From: Azoarcus_F sp036734105
Lineage (GTDB): Bacteria > Pseudomonadota > Gammaproteobacteria > Burkholderiales > Rhodocyclaceae
Reading direction: 5' to 3'
Assembly: GCA_036734105.1 (NCBI GenBank)
Contig: DAIMZH010000002.1
Location: 62,001-126,000 of the forward strand
DNA length: 64,000 bases
The notes beneath the pieces were generated by a model, which ran no database searches, was not told where the DNA came from, and saw nothing but the letters and a program-made list of their open reading frames with translations. The translations under genes and the position numbers were made by a program. Below are positions 17,565 to 27,800 of this stretch, piece by piece (positions within the stretch are counted from its first letter, which is position 1; each line of letters starts with the position of its first letter).

Positions 17565-20500
17565 CTAGACGATCTGCCTGACCAGACCGCGCAGCAGTGC
17601 GCTGGTGTCAATGCTGGGCACCTCGAAACGCACGTCTTCCAGCCGAACATCAAAGGGTTCGCCGTCACGATAGCGCACCGGCAGGCTGATGCCAAAGCGA
17701 TAGTCGGAGCCAAACTCGTAAGAGGCCAGACGCCAGCTCTCGTCGTAGACGCTGAAACCCAGCGCACGCACGCTGACATAGCCGGACACGTCGAAGGTAA
17801 AGCTGGGCTGGGCGTGCACCGACACATCGGCGTCCAGGTTCAACCCGGCGGTTGGGGTCCAAGCCACCATCACCGACGCCATCGCGGCCCCTTGCACGCC
17901 CAGCGTGCCGCCAATCTCCAGCCCACCGGTTGCGCTGGCGCCGGTAATGCCCAGCCCAATGCCGGCGCGCAGTGCCAGCCTCAACCCGGCATCGGCTGGC
18001 ACATTCAGGCGCGCCTCGCCGTCTATGCGGGTGTCTTGCTCACGCGCCGGGTTGTAGGTCACGCCTACACGCAGGGCTTCGAGTCGTCCGGCACCGATTC
18101 CGGCCTGCGCCGACAGGCTGCCGCCGATCTCGGCCACAATGCCCGGCACGATCGGTGCCTGAATGGCGACATTGAACAGGCTCTTGCTGATTTCACGCCG
18201 TGGAAACACCTCGACCGCATCCGGCAGACCGATCTCGCCGGTCACGGTAACCTCGCCATCCGGCGCAAAGCGTATGCCTGCCCTTCCTTGCAGCCACGGC
18301 GACAGACGCAAGGTGGCCGCGCCGCTGCCATAGACGATGATGGGGTTACCCGCCTGTGCCGGGCCTGTTGGTCTGCCTTGCTCATCCAGGCTACGGTTGG
18401 TGGCACCCGCGCTTACTTCACCGGCAAGCATGCCACGTTGATAAGTGGCGCTTGCCTCGGCCAGAAAGGCGCCATCCTCATAACTCACGGTCAACTCGGC
18501 ATCCACCCCGGGAATGGCTGGCTGGGCGGTGCCAGTCGCGCTCAGCCGCCAGTCCTCACCGTGCTTGTTGACGACGACGTCTATGCTGCCGGAACGGATC
18601 GCCGGGTTTGCCGCCAGTTGCAGGCGGCCACCAATGGTAAGCCCCTCGTCCTCCGAATAAGCCACCTGCAGAGCGGCTTCCTGAACGCCGGGGATGTCTG
18701 GTTGCACCGACCCGGAGGCGGCGAAGCTGCCTTCAAGGTATTCAACGGTGATTTCGGCGGCGCGTATGCCCCGGATTTTTTCCGGACTGTCGATGCCAAT
18801 CGTGCCACGACCACCCAACTGGTTGCTGCGATACCACAGCGCGATGTCGGCGCGGTCAAACAGACGGCTATCGAAGCTGAAACCACCCTCAAGCGCAAAG
18901 CCCCCCTCGGTTGAGGCTTGGCCAGCCAGATGGCCTTCGCCGAGCCTGTCCACGCCAAAATCTGCCCGCCCTGACAAGCCCAGGCCGCGTGCCGTGCTGA
19001 AGAACACGGTGAGGTCACAGGTGTCAATGCGCAAGGGCGCGGGCAGGTTGAGCTCTTCAGCCGTGAAGGTTTTATACACCATGGCTTCCGCGCCATTGAT
19101 GCTGATGCGGATATCGGCCTGGTCGATCAGCGCCACCGTGGTCAACACCTGCCCTTCCGCGATGATGCCTGCCTCGGACAAGGACACAGTATCCAACTGT
19201 ATCGGGCTCATGCCTGGCAGCCGCAGGCTATTGCGCAGACCGACGGTATAGCTGGCTGAATCGACATAGCCAGCATTGATGCCGGGAATGCGCATCACTG
19301 TCCACGATTGATCGGGATAGTCTGGCGCGGTCGCTACCCCGGCGCTTCGCCGCGCCGCACTGCTGGCCTTGTAGGCGCTGACCACCAGGCTGCCAAGAAC
19401 CGGGCCGCCATCGTCAGCGGATGGCGTCCAGCTCACCAGATCAACCCGTGGGATCCAGTTCTGGCGCGGGTTGCGAATCGAGGGCAGGGCGGTTCCGCCC
19501 TGTGCCGAGGCATAGATTCGCGGTGGACCACCGGCGCCTATGGCAGCCCTCTCCCTGGCGCTCATCGGCCGGATGGGGCGGGCGTGGGTGCCAGCCTGGA
19601 TGGCACCCAGACTCCAGAAGCGCCCGGCATTTTCCGAGCCATCATGCGGCAGATTCCAGCTCAAGGCGGCAAAGGACACGTCGTAGTTCGCCTTGACCCA
19701 GCTCCAGCGTCGGGCGGCAGGCACCGGTGCATCAGGGTGCGCAGTCTTGAGTGCTTGCAAACCGCCCTTGATGGTGTCACGAATCTCACCGGCGATCGCG
19801 CGGCCAGCGCCCATGTTGGCCTCGCCCTCCAGCAGTTCGTAATTGGTGGAGAGGTCGTCACCACGCAGTTGCATCTCGCAGATGTGGTCAACCTGAAAAT
19901 TGGTTGGTCGACCGGCCTGGTCCCATATGGGAATCTCCAGACGCGGCAGCAGGCTTTGCTGCGTGCCAAACAGCAGAAACTGCGCATTGTTGTTGAGCGC
20001 AAAGAAGAACATCTCTTCGCCGCTGAGCGGATCGTCATCAAGGGCACCAGCTTGCCTGGCGGCATCGGTGAGCGTGCCTAGCCTGGCAATGGCCGGGCCG
20101 TTCACGGCTTCGCGGAAGCGGTCGGTTTGATAGGTGTGCCGTCGGGCCTGCTGGCTAACTAGCAAGGGCACCGGAAACAGCCCGCTATTGCGTCGTTTCA
20201 GGCTGGGTAGGCGCAGACGCGGCAGGCTCAGGCTGCGCGCACCTTCGGCAGTGTTGATTCGGGTGCCAGCATATTCGCCAGTGTTTACCGCAAAGCTGCT
20301 GCCAACGGGTTGATCCTGGGTGCGCTGCAGAGACTGGCTGGCGTCCCGGCACAGCTTGCGTTGTGCACCGCCGCGCTGTTGCACCACATGAGTCAGCTCA
20401 TGGGCCAGCAGCTCGCGTCCAGCCGGGGTGTCCGGGGCAAATTCGCCATGAGCAAAAAACAGGTCATGGCCTACCGCAAAGGCGCGGGCGTGCAGGCGCC

Positions 20501-21164
20501 GACACAAGGCGTCGGCTTCGTCGTCGGTGTGGATGCCGACATGCGAGAAATCCTCACCAAAACGGCTCTCCATGGTCTGCCGCAACTCCTCCGGCAAGGG
20601 ACGACCTGTGCCACGCAAGGCGTCGATCCGCGCTTCAATGTCGGCGTCAACCGTGTCTTCATCAGCTCCCGTTTCCGGGCCGAGGTCGGCCTGGCGCATG
20701 AGTCGACTGGCAGATAGCGCCTCCTCTTCATCACTGGCCTGAGCCTGCAAGCGTCTGGCCGCAAGCTGCTCCTGTTCAGCCACATTCCGGCGCAGCGGCA
20801 TACTGGCCGGGTGGATATGCCTGGCAGCCTGTCGAACCGAAGACTGATCTGTTGCGCCGGTTTTGCCACTCAGCTTGCGATCATCGCTCAAACCCGACAG
20901 GCTGCGAGCGGCCGCTACCGGCGCCGAGGCGATCATCTCTTCGGTTTCGCGCGGCCCGGGCGCGCTGACCACCTCGCGTGCAACCCGGTCGGCTTCGCGC
21001 TCGTCTGCATCGCCCGGCTGGCTCATGGCCAGTTTGCGCTGCAGGTAAGCTGGCCGCACATTGGGCTTGGCCGATCTGGCGCGACTGCGGGAAGCGCTGC
21101 CAACCCGCTCCGGCGCAGGGCTTGGCACGGGTGGCTTTGTGCGGGTGGCGGGCAGGGTGTGCAT
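17565..21164 (-). CDS. DUF4157 eCIS cargo/effector-like protein, 1199 aa
   Basis: Likely payload of the injection system. An N-terminal motif LAMSQPGDADEREADRVA (about 45-62) is the short signature seen ahead of DUF4157 domains. The DUF4157 (eCIS-core, metallopeptidase-like) domain spans about 188-266 with HELTH at 255-259. Residues 422-450 hold VDHICEMQL and NYELLEGEANMGAG, an HNH-like pattern also common in DUF4157 proteins, hence a possible nuclease. From about 600 to 1199 the protein is repetitive beta-rich sequence, with recurrent GEVTVTGEIGLP-like strands and alternating Gly. The start has GAGGTGAAAC before ATG, inside the end of the ATPase gene. Last gene of the cluster, consistent with cargo position. 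Enzyme activity is inferred only. Confidence 0.8.
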   Translation of the reverse strand: MHTLPATRTKPPVPSPAPERVGSASRSRARSAKPNVRPAYLQRKLAMSQPGDADEREADRVAREVVSAPGPRETEEMIASAPVAAARSLSGLSDDRKLSGKTGATDQSSVRQAARHIHPASMPLRRNVAEQEQLAARRLQAQASDEEEALSASRLMRQADLGPETGADEDTVDADIEARIDALRGTGRPLPEELRQTMESRFGEDFSHVGIHTDDEADALCRRLHARAFAVGHDLFFAHGEFAPDTPAGRELLAHELTHVVQQRGGAQRKLCRDASQSLQRTQDQPVGSSFAVNTGEYAGTRINTAEGARSLSLPRLRLPSLKRRNSGLFPVPLLVSQQARRHTYQTDRFREAVNGPAIARLGTLTDAARQAGALDDDPLSGEEMFFFALNNNAQFLLFGTQQSLLPRLEIPIWDQAGRPTNFQVDHICEMQLRGDDLSTNYELLEGEANMGAGRAIAGEIRDTIKGGLQALKTAHPDAPVPAARRWSWVKANYDVSFAALSWNLPHDGSENAGRFWSLGAIQAGTHARPIRPMSARERAAIGAGGPPRIYASAQGGTALPSIRNPRQNWIPRVDLVSWTPSADDGGPVLGSLVVSAYKASSAARRSAGVATAPDYPDQSWTVMRIPGINAGYVDSASYTVGLRNSLRLPGMSPIQLDTVSLSEAGIIAEGQVLTTVALIDQADIRISINGAEAMVYKTFTAEELNLPAPLRIDTCDLTVFFSTARGLGLSGRADFGVDRLGEGHLAGQASTEGGFALEGGFSFDSRLFDRADIALWYRSNQLGGRGTIGIDSPEKIRGIRAAEITVEYLEGSFAASGSVQPDIPGVQEAALQVAYSEDEGLTIGGRLQLAANPAIRSGSIDVVVNKHGEDWRLSATGTAQPAIPGVDAELTVSYEDGAFLAEASATYQRGMLAGEVSAGATNRSLDEQGRPTGPAQAGNPIIVYGSGAATLRLSPWLQGRAGIRFAPDGEVTVTGEIGLPDAVEVFPRREISKSLFNVAIQAPIVPGIVAEIGGSLSAQAGIGAGRLEALRVGVTYNPAREQDTRIDGEARLNVPADAGLRLALRAGIGLGITGASATGGLEIGGTLGVQGAAMASVMVAWTPTAGLNLDADVSVHAQPSFTFDVSGYVSVRALGFSVYDESWRLASYEFGSDYRFGISLPVRYRDGEPFDVRLEDVRFEVPSIDTSALLRGLVRQIV

Positions 21165-21167
21165 GTT

Positions 21168-23180
21168 TCACCTCGCGAGCGCGTCTAGCCGGGCAGGCAG
21201 GGCGCGGCCAAGTTTCTGGTATTCCCGGCGAATCGACTCAACCAGCAAAGCCGGTGACAGCGCTCCGCCGGGAGGTGCGTCCGGGCTGGCGACTGCAGCA
21301 AGCACGGCATTGCGTATCTGCCCACCGGAAAAGTCACAGGTGTGCGCCAGCAGCTCGCAGGCACTTCGGTCCGGCGCGCGTTGCCCTAGGTGGCTCAACC
21401 ACAGACGCAGGCGCTCTGGCGGGCCTGGCATGGGAAAGTCGATGATCACATCAAGCCGTCGGCTGAAAGCGCTGTCGATCCGGTCGCGGCTGTTGCTGGT
21501 GAGGATGACCACGCCGGGGTGCAGTTCAATGGCACTGAGCAGATAGTTGGTGAGCATGTTGGCATAGCGTTCGCCGCTGTGGCGTGCCTCGCCACGTCGG
21601 CCAAACAGCGAATCTGCCTCATCAAACAGCAGCAAGGCATCGGCGGCGGCTGCCCGGTCCAGCAGCGCCGCCAGGTTTTTTTCGGTTTCGCCAATGTATT
21701 TGTTCATGATGGCCGAAAGGTCGACCCGGTACAGCGGCGCCTCCAGCGCGGTGGCAACATAACTGGCGGCCAGTGTCTTGCCGGTGCCGCTGTCACCCAC
21801 AAACAAGGCCCGCACACCGCTGCCACGGCTGGCCTGCAAGCTGGGACCGAGCTGATGCCAGACCGATTCGCGACGGCGTATGCGCTCAATGAACTGGTCG
21901 AGATGACGCGCCACCAGCGGTGGAAAGACCACCGCGTGCTGGTCAACATGACGGCGCACCGGCTGTGCCAGCACGCGCAGCGCATCGGCACCCAGTTCGG
22001 CCCGGGCGGCGGCAACATGCCTGGCATCCGGTGCGTCGCCAGCCTGCCCGGCGCGCACCCGGGCATCGCGGGCGATCTGACCGATGACGCCTGCAGACAG
22101 GCAGGACGCAGCCGACAGCCTGCTGGCCAGTGTCGGGTCGCCCAGCGCAGCCAGCCATAGCGCGTGACGCTCGGCCTGGCTTGGCATCGGCAGTTCCACG
22201 TCGAGCAATGAGCGACCGCCGAACGCACCGCTGCGCCCGGCCAGCACCATGACTGGCGGCATGTCGACCACTGCTGGGGCTGGCAGCATCACGGTTTCAC
22301 CTGCACCCGGCTCGGCGTGCAACACCGCCAGCCAACCGGCCAACCGGCAGGCGAGGGCAAATCCGGGGTCGGCAAGACAGCCGACATCCGGCACGCTCAA
22401 TGGGCGCAAACCAAGCTGAGCCGCCAGCGCCCCGGCGAAGTCAGCCCGGCCACTGCCGGCATGGGCACGCAACACCACTCCGTGGACCTCGCCACGACTC
22501 AACACCGCTGCAAGCGTCGGCAATATCTGGCGTGCTTCGGCTGGCAAGGTGTCGTGATGACTGGTCGGCAGAAAGGCACAACCCGGCCATGGCTGCTCAC
22601 GACCACTGAGCACCGACCAGACGCTGACCGGCATGACCAGTTGCCGCAAGGGCAAAGGGCCATCACCACGCAAATGCAGCAGCCCGGTGCGCACCGGAGT
22701 GCCGTCGGCCAGTCCCATCACATCCGGGGCAGCATCGGCAAACAGGGTTTCAAGCATGGCCGCCAACAAATGCAACTGTGGCCGCGCACCTTCGTCAGCC
22801 GTCTGCGAGGCATCAGCCGCCTGCAACTCGGCCAGCGCCAGCGTCACCCGATAGTCACTTTCGGCCAGGCCAAGCAGCACCACCAGAAAGGTTTCGGCCG
22901 GGCTCAGCTCTGCCATGGACACCAGACTGGCCAGCCGGGCCGCGCCACCCAGCGCGGCTGGCCCGGGCGGCCAGTCGTCATGCCATGCTGCCACAGCCTG
23001 CAGCCAGCCATCGCTGGTCGCGGCCTCGGCGCCGCCCTCGGTCAACCAGTTGCTCATCCCGTCCTGCCCGGGCATGGTCTGCCGCCAGAAGCAGGCCAGC
23101 CCCAGCCGCACCAGCCGGGCCAGGGCCTGTGTCGAGGCCTCACTACGGGTCGCGCAGGCGTCGCCCAGGCTGTCAGTCAT
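21168..23180 (-). CDS. eCIS AAA+ ATPase (Afp15/Pvc15-like)
   Basis: 670 residues. The N-terminal about 430 residues are a family-specific region with a degenerate first ATPase-like module; the C-terminal CDC48/FtsH-type AAA+ domain has Walker A GDSGTGKT (462-469), Walker B LLLFDEAD (517-523), sensor-1 TSNSRD (around 562) and the RIDSAFSRRLD arginine region. In PVC/Afp systems the equivalent ATPase is needed for particle assembly or cargo loading. It overlaps the upstream gene by 8 nt and lies 3 nt before the DUF4157 cargo gene, an arrangement usual for eCIS. Role is by family and context. Confidence 0.9.
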   Translation of the reverse strand: MTDSLGDACATRSEASTQALARLVRLGLACFWRQTMPGQDGMSNWLTEGGAEAATSDGWLQAVAAWHDDWPPGPAALGGAARLASLVSMAELSPAETFLVVLLGLAESDYRVTLALAELQAADASQTADEGARPQLHLLAAMLETLFADAAPDVMGLADGTPVRTGLLHLRGDGPLPLRQLVMPVSVWSVLSGREQPWPGCAFLPTSHHDTLPAEARQILPTLAAVLSRGEVHGVVLRAHAGSGRADFAGALAAQLGLRPLSVPDVGCLADPGFALACRLAGWLAVLHAEPGAGETVMLPAPAVVDMPPVMVLAGRSGAFGGRSLLDVELPMPSQAERHALWLAALGDPTLASRLSAASCLSAGVIGQIARDARVRAGQAGDAPDARHVAAARAELGADALRVLAQPVRRHVDQHAVVFPPLVARHLDQFIERIRRRESVWHQLGPSLQASRGSGVRALFVGDSGTGKTLAASYVATALEAPLYRVDLSAIMNKYIGETEKNLAALLDRAAAADALLLFDEADSLFGRRGEARHSGERYANMLTNYLLSAIELHPGVVILTSNSRDRIDSAFSRRLDVIIDFPMPGPPERLRLWLSHLGQRAPDRSACELLAHTCDFSGGQIRNAVLAAVASPDAPPGGALSPALLVESIRREYQKLGRALPARLDALAR

Positions 23181-24843
23181 AGTGAAACCTCACCACGCAA
23201 CCCAGCCAGGGCAACCAGCCCGGGTCCACGTCCAGACCTGCCAGGCGTACATCGATGCGTACATCGGACAAAGCACAATGCAGGTCGATATGCGCTGGGC
23301 CAACACGCATCCGGGCTGGCAGGTGGAGCAGGCCAGGGCTCCACAAACCTGGCGCGGCATACCAGCGCAAGGCCAGCCCCAGCAGCGCCTCACGGGCAGG
23401 CATTGGCGGCATGGCGGCAAGCGCCCGGTGATCATCCAGCCCCAGACGTGCAGCCAGCAGATCACACACCGGGTCATCCGCCTGCAGGCCCAGCTCAACA
23501 CCGAGGTGATACAGCCAGGCCCAGCCAGATGGCAGGGCGGCGGCGTGCTGCAGCATGATGGCGCGCGCCTCCGCCCGGTTTAGCATGTTGCACAGGTAAA
23601 ACAGCCCGCCTTGCGCGCTACGCAATTCCTCCCGACCGGACCACTCGGGCCGGTCAGGGCGCTCAGCCGCTGGCGCAGACGATCTTGCCTGACCAACTGC
23701 AGGCAAGGCTGCCGACTGGTCGCGTGTCGTGGCGGCGACAATGCTGGCTGAGGACAAACCGACTTGCGGGGCTGGCACGGCAAGCGACAGGTCGGCGGGT
23801 TTCGGTGGAGCATCGCGCAAGCCTGGCGCAAGTGGCACGGGCTGGTGCCGGGGCAGCGGATCAGCCTTTGTCTGCGCATTTTCTGCATCGCGCTTGATGC
23901 TGGCTGACAGCGCTGCAGCGGCTGACCGGCTTGCCCCGGCAGCGGCGCGGTCGACGTGTGCCTCCGGGTCATGCGTGTCCGAGTCCGGGCTGTGCTGAAT
24001 CGGTCGCTGTGGCAGCGCGGCGGCAGCCGGTTCGTGCCTGCCAGGCTGCCGGTCTGGCGGCCCGGCGTCATCCGCTGCGGGCAGCGCCATGTTCAAGGCG
24101 TTGATGGTTGTATCGGGGCTCGCCATCAGGCTCAGTGGGCAGGCTTGCAGCGCGATCAACTGTGCGGCCAGCATACGGCGGGCATCGCCGCGTTGCAGGC
24201 CATGCAGCACGGTGGACCAGGCTTGTGCCGTATTGAGGACGGCTGCAGACAGAGGCGCCGGAGTGGCACGCTGGTGCAAGTGCTGCAACGACAAATGGGC
24301 AGAGGACCGGGCCGACAACAAGGCAGACGACAATGAATGACCCGCGAAAGAGGCGAGAGCCCGGCACACGGCCCCTGCCCCGGCGGCTTCAAGCGACAAC
24401 CACACCGGCTGCAGTTGTCGATTACCGGCGAGTGCAGCGCTCACCTCGCACAGATGCTCCAGGTTGCTCAGCATGAGCTCGCGCAAGGCGTCTGCCCGTG
24501 GCAGCGTGATGAAAGCCAGCCATTCCCGCCAGTACCAATGCTTGCTGGCCGAGCCGTCGGCAACATCGGCAAACAAGGCTGCCAGCATGTCAGCACGGCT
24601 GGAGAAGCGCTTTACGTCACGGGTATCGGCTCGCAGACTGTTGGCGACACCGTTGGCCACGCTTGCGCCAATCCGCGACAAGGGTGCGGCTATGGCCAAG
24701 TGGCGCACGAATACCCATTCATCTTCACCCAGCGCGGGCCAGGCTACTTCATCAAGCATGGGCACAAGCCTGTGCCGTGCCTCGGCCGGGCCGCGCAGAC
24801 GCAGGGTGCGGAGTTTCACATCAGGGAAGATGGGCAGACGCAT
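23173..24843 (-). CDS. eCIS-cluster protein of unknown function, 556 aa
   Basis: No family recognised. The N-terminal about 245 residues look alpha-helical, rich in Ala and Leu, with RADALRELMLSNLEHLCEVS and similar. About 255-400 is a disordered Pro/Ala/Asp/Gln linker. The C-terminal about 150 residues are folded again (FYLCNMLNRAEARAIMLQHA onward) and end in strands such as VRIDVRLAGLDVDPGWLPWL. The order folded-linker-folded suggests an adaptor. It starts 5 nt from the end of the upstream 1049-aa gene and overlaps the ATPase gene by 8 nt, so it belongs to the same transcript. Proteins in this slot of other eCIS loci are often structural accessories; that is inference. Confidence 0.6.
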   Translation of the reverse strand: MRLPIFPDVKLRTLRLRGPAEARHRLVPMLDEVAWPALGEDEWVFVRHLAIAAPLSRIGASVANGVANSLRADTRDVKRFSSRADMLAALFADVADGSASKHWYWREWLAFITLPRADALRELMLSNLEHLCEVSAALAGNRQLQPVWLSLEAAGAGAVCRALASFAGHSLSSALLSARSSAHLSLQHLHQRATPAPLSAAVLNTAQAWSTVLHGLQRGDARRMLAAQLIALQACPLSLMASPDTTINALNMALPAADDAGPPDRQPGRHEPAAAALPQRPIQHSPDSDTHDPEAHVDRAAAGASRSAAAALSASIKRDAENAQTKADPLPRHQPVPLAPGLRDAPPKPADLSLAVPAPQVGLSSASIVAATTRDQSAALPAVGQARSSAPAAERPDRPEWSGREELRSAQGGLFYLCNMLNRAEARAIMLQHAAALPSGWAWLYHLGVELGLQADDPVCDLLAARLGLDDHRALAAMPPMPAREALLGLALRWYAAPGLWSPGLLHLPARMRVGPAHIDLHCALSDVRIDVRLAGLDVDPGWLPWLGCVVRFHYD

Positions 24844-24848
24844 GCCGG

Positions 24849-27800
24849 TCAGCCCCCTGGCCGCTGCAGGCTTTCCGAGATCACCGCAAAGCGGGTGTCT
24901 ATGCTCACCCCTGGCTTGAGGACCTCGACAATCCGCGCCTCAATGCTGTCTCCCACCTGATCCTCCAGCACCAGCCGGGCGATTGGGCGACGTTCGGCAT
25001 CCAGCAACTGCAGGCGGGTACCGGGCGCAGCCTGGGCGTCGAGCACCACACGCAAACGCTCGCCAGGGCTGCTCAGCCGGGGAGGAACACGCACCCGCCC
25101 ACTGACCATGCCCTGAGGATTTCCCAGCGCGGCATGAACCAACACTGCCCTGACCATGTTGCGCATGCTTGCGCGGGAATCAGCCGAGGCATCGGCTGAC
25201 AACTGGCGGAACCACCAGGCCACTAGCTCGGAAACGCTGCGGGTGGCATCGAAGTCGTCGCGTTCGGCCCGCTCCAGGCCGGGCCAGTGTGCTACCGAAT
25301 CGACCCGTAGCCGGTCAAGCTCGGCCAGTTGTGCCCAGTGCAGCCGCAAGGACGGCGAGATGCGCTGCAAACGCTCAAGCAGGCAGAACTGACATTGCTC
25401 CAGCCGCTCGCGAAAGGCTTCGGCCTGACGACGCAGCGAGGCCGGACCATTTGAGGCGAGATCCGCAAGCGACATGACCCGTGCGAGTGCCTCGCGGCTG
25501 GCCTGCGCGCTGCGCTGGACCGGCTGTGGCAGCGCTCTGGCGCTGCGCGCCAGCGACACGCTGCGATTCTGCAGCAACACCTTGTCGAGTTGCACCTGCA
25601 AGGCACTGCCCGCCGGGGCGCGTACCTGCCGACCCACGGTGTCGAAACGGCTTTTGCGCAAATGCTCGAAACGGCCGACATCGTGCAACGGCAGACGCGG
25701 AATCAGGCTGTGCAGCGTCGGCCAGTCAAGCAGCGCAATCTCGCTCACGCTGTCCATGAAAGGTGAAAGCGCCTCGGGAAGATCCACGTCTTCGTGCCAC
25801 TGGCAGCCGGGCACCGGATCTGTGCTGCGCCCCGCTCGCAGTGACAGCGGATCTGGCGGTCGTTCGCCAAGCTGCACGCTACGCGGTCGCACATAGTAGA
25901 GGCCACGCAGCGCGGTTTCGAGCACCCGTTCGCGCTCCAGCCAGCGGGCGTGCGCTGCTCGCCAGTCTTCAGCCAGCAGCGTCTGTGCCAGCGCATATTC
26001 CGACAGGCGGGCCAGCCGCTCGCGCTCCAGCGTGTCGAGGTTTTCACGGGCAGCGGCAATCTCGGCCGCCAGCCGCGCCTGCTCTGCGGCCAGTCTGGCC
26101 TGTTGCCGATACAAGCCCTCAAGACGCCGTTCAAGCTCGTTGTAGCGCGCCTCTACAATCGACACCCATTGCGTCAGGATCTTGCCCGCCTTGAACAAGG
26201 CTTCGTAATAATGGCGCACTGCCACCTGATCGCGCCATTTGCGCACCACCTCGGCATCGCTCGATTGTGCGGTCTGGTTGGTTTCGGTGCTGATGCGCTG
26301 TTCCAGCGCGTTGGGCGACTCAAGCCGGTTGGGCAGTTGTTCGCTACGCAGCGGCGTGCTGCTGGCCGCCTCCTGCAGAGCGCCTGCCTGCTCCAGATCG
26401 CGGCGCAGGCGACGTGCAAAGGGGGGGTCAAACAGATCGCTCAGGGTGTTGCGCAAGTCGATCATGCCGCGATAGGCCTTGGCATATTCACCAATCTCCG
26501 GCCGAATATGCTCCATCACCCCAAAGCGGTATTCGCGCGCTTGCACGGCCGGGTTGGAGACGGTCTCCTTGGCTACCCGGGCAAGCAGATCCAGACGCGA
26601 GGCGTCGAGGCCGACTTCAAGCGTGGACACCGACTTTGGCCTGAGCGCCAGGGAAGCAGCGAATTCAGACGCTCCCATCGCCGCGCTGGTGAACTTGATG
26701 GAGGAGGCGAAACCGCTGGCAGGACGGACCATGCCGGACACGCCACTGGCGCTTGTCTGGGTTCTGGCGGTCGCGGACACACCTGACCGCCGGTTATCTG
26801 CCGAGCCTTGTGACAGCCCGCCCGACCCCCCCCCGCCAGCACTGCTGAAAGAGGCAGACTTGGTCACCGGCGCCGCTATCATTGGCATGGCCATGATGGC
26901 GGCAGAGCCGGTGTTGAAGCGGGCAGATGAAACCACCGTGGAGGCTGCGGCGGTTGGCGGCGGCGCGGCGTCAGCCTCGCTGGGACGTGTCGTCACCATG
27001 CGCTCAAACCGTGTGTAGGGCAGCCAGCGTGCCACCTTGAGCCCGGAACCATCGCCAGCCACCCCACCGGCCAACGCAGCCAGTGACACGGTTTGTGCAT
27101 CAAGCTGCTGACGTTGCAGCATCAGCAGATCCCGCAGCTTCTCCAGCAGCGACTGCGTTGAGCGCAGGCGGTTTGCCAGCGCCTCTTCGTCGCGTTGTCC
27201 GATCGCAAAACGGACCAGCAATCCATCTTCCTCGGCCAGCGCTGGTGGCGGCGGTATGGCAGCACCGCTGTCATCGCGCTGCAGCCAGGCCAGATAGGCT
27301 GCGGGTGCCGTCGGTAGCGGGCCTTGATAAGGGTGCGGAAGCGGGTCGGCGGGCGCGCGCCGCAAGGCTTCGGCTTCGGTAATGAGCGATGCAAACACAG
27401 AAGCGGGCAGTGCTGGCGGCGGCTCCGCTTCGGGCAGGCCCATGGCCTGAACCTGCGCCTCGTCCAGCACGCTTTGTTCACTGAGATGATAGAGCCCATC
27501 GAACTGTTCACGCCACACCCGCCAGGCCTTGTGAGCCCGCATGAACAGACGATAGATGTCGTCTTCCAGCACTGCATCGGTTGGTGGAATATCCAGCAGA
27601 TCCGCGCGATAGTCGGCTTCTGACACGGCCAGCAGCAGTCGCAGGCGCTCACCGGCTGGCTGGCGCAGGTCCAGCGGGCGGGCAGGCAGGTGGCGCTGTA
27701 TCAGCTCGGCCACGCTTTGCTCCGGCAGCGCGACCATGTCAACACCGAGCCCGCTTGGCAGACCGATCAGGCGTGGCAGGGTGGCAGACCGCTGATGCAG

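Noticed and set aside
22317..23558. 413-codon plus-strand frame opposite the eCIS ATPase
   Set aside because: His/Gln/Arg-rich antisense of a gene with intact Walker motifs.
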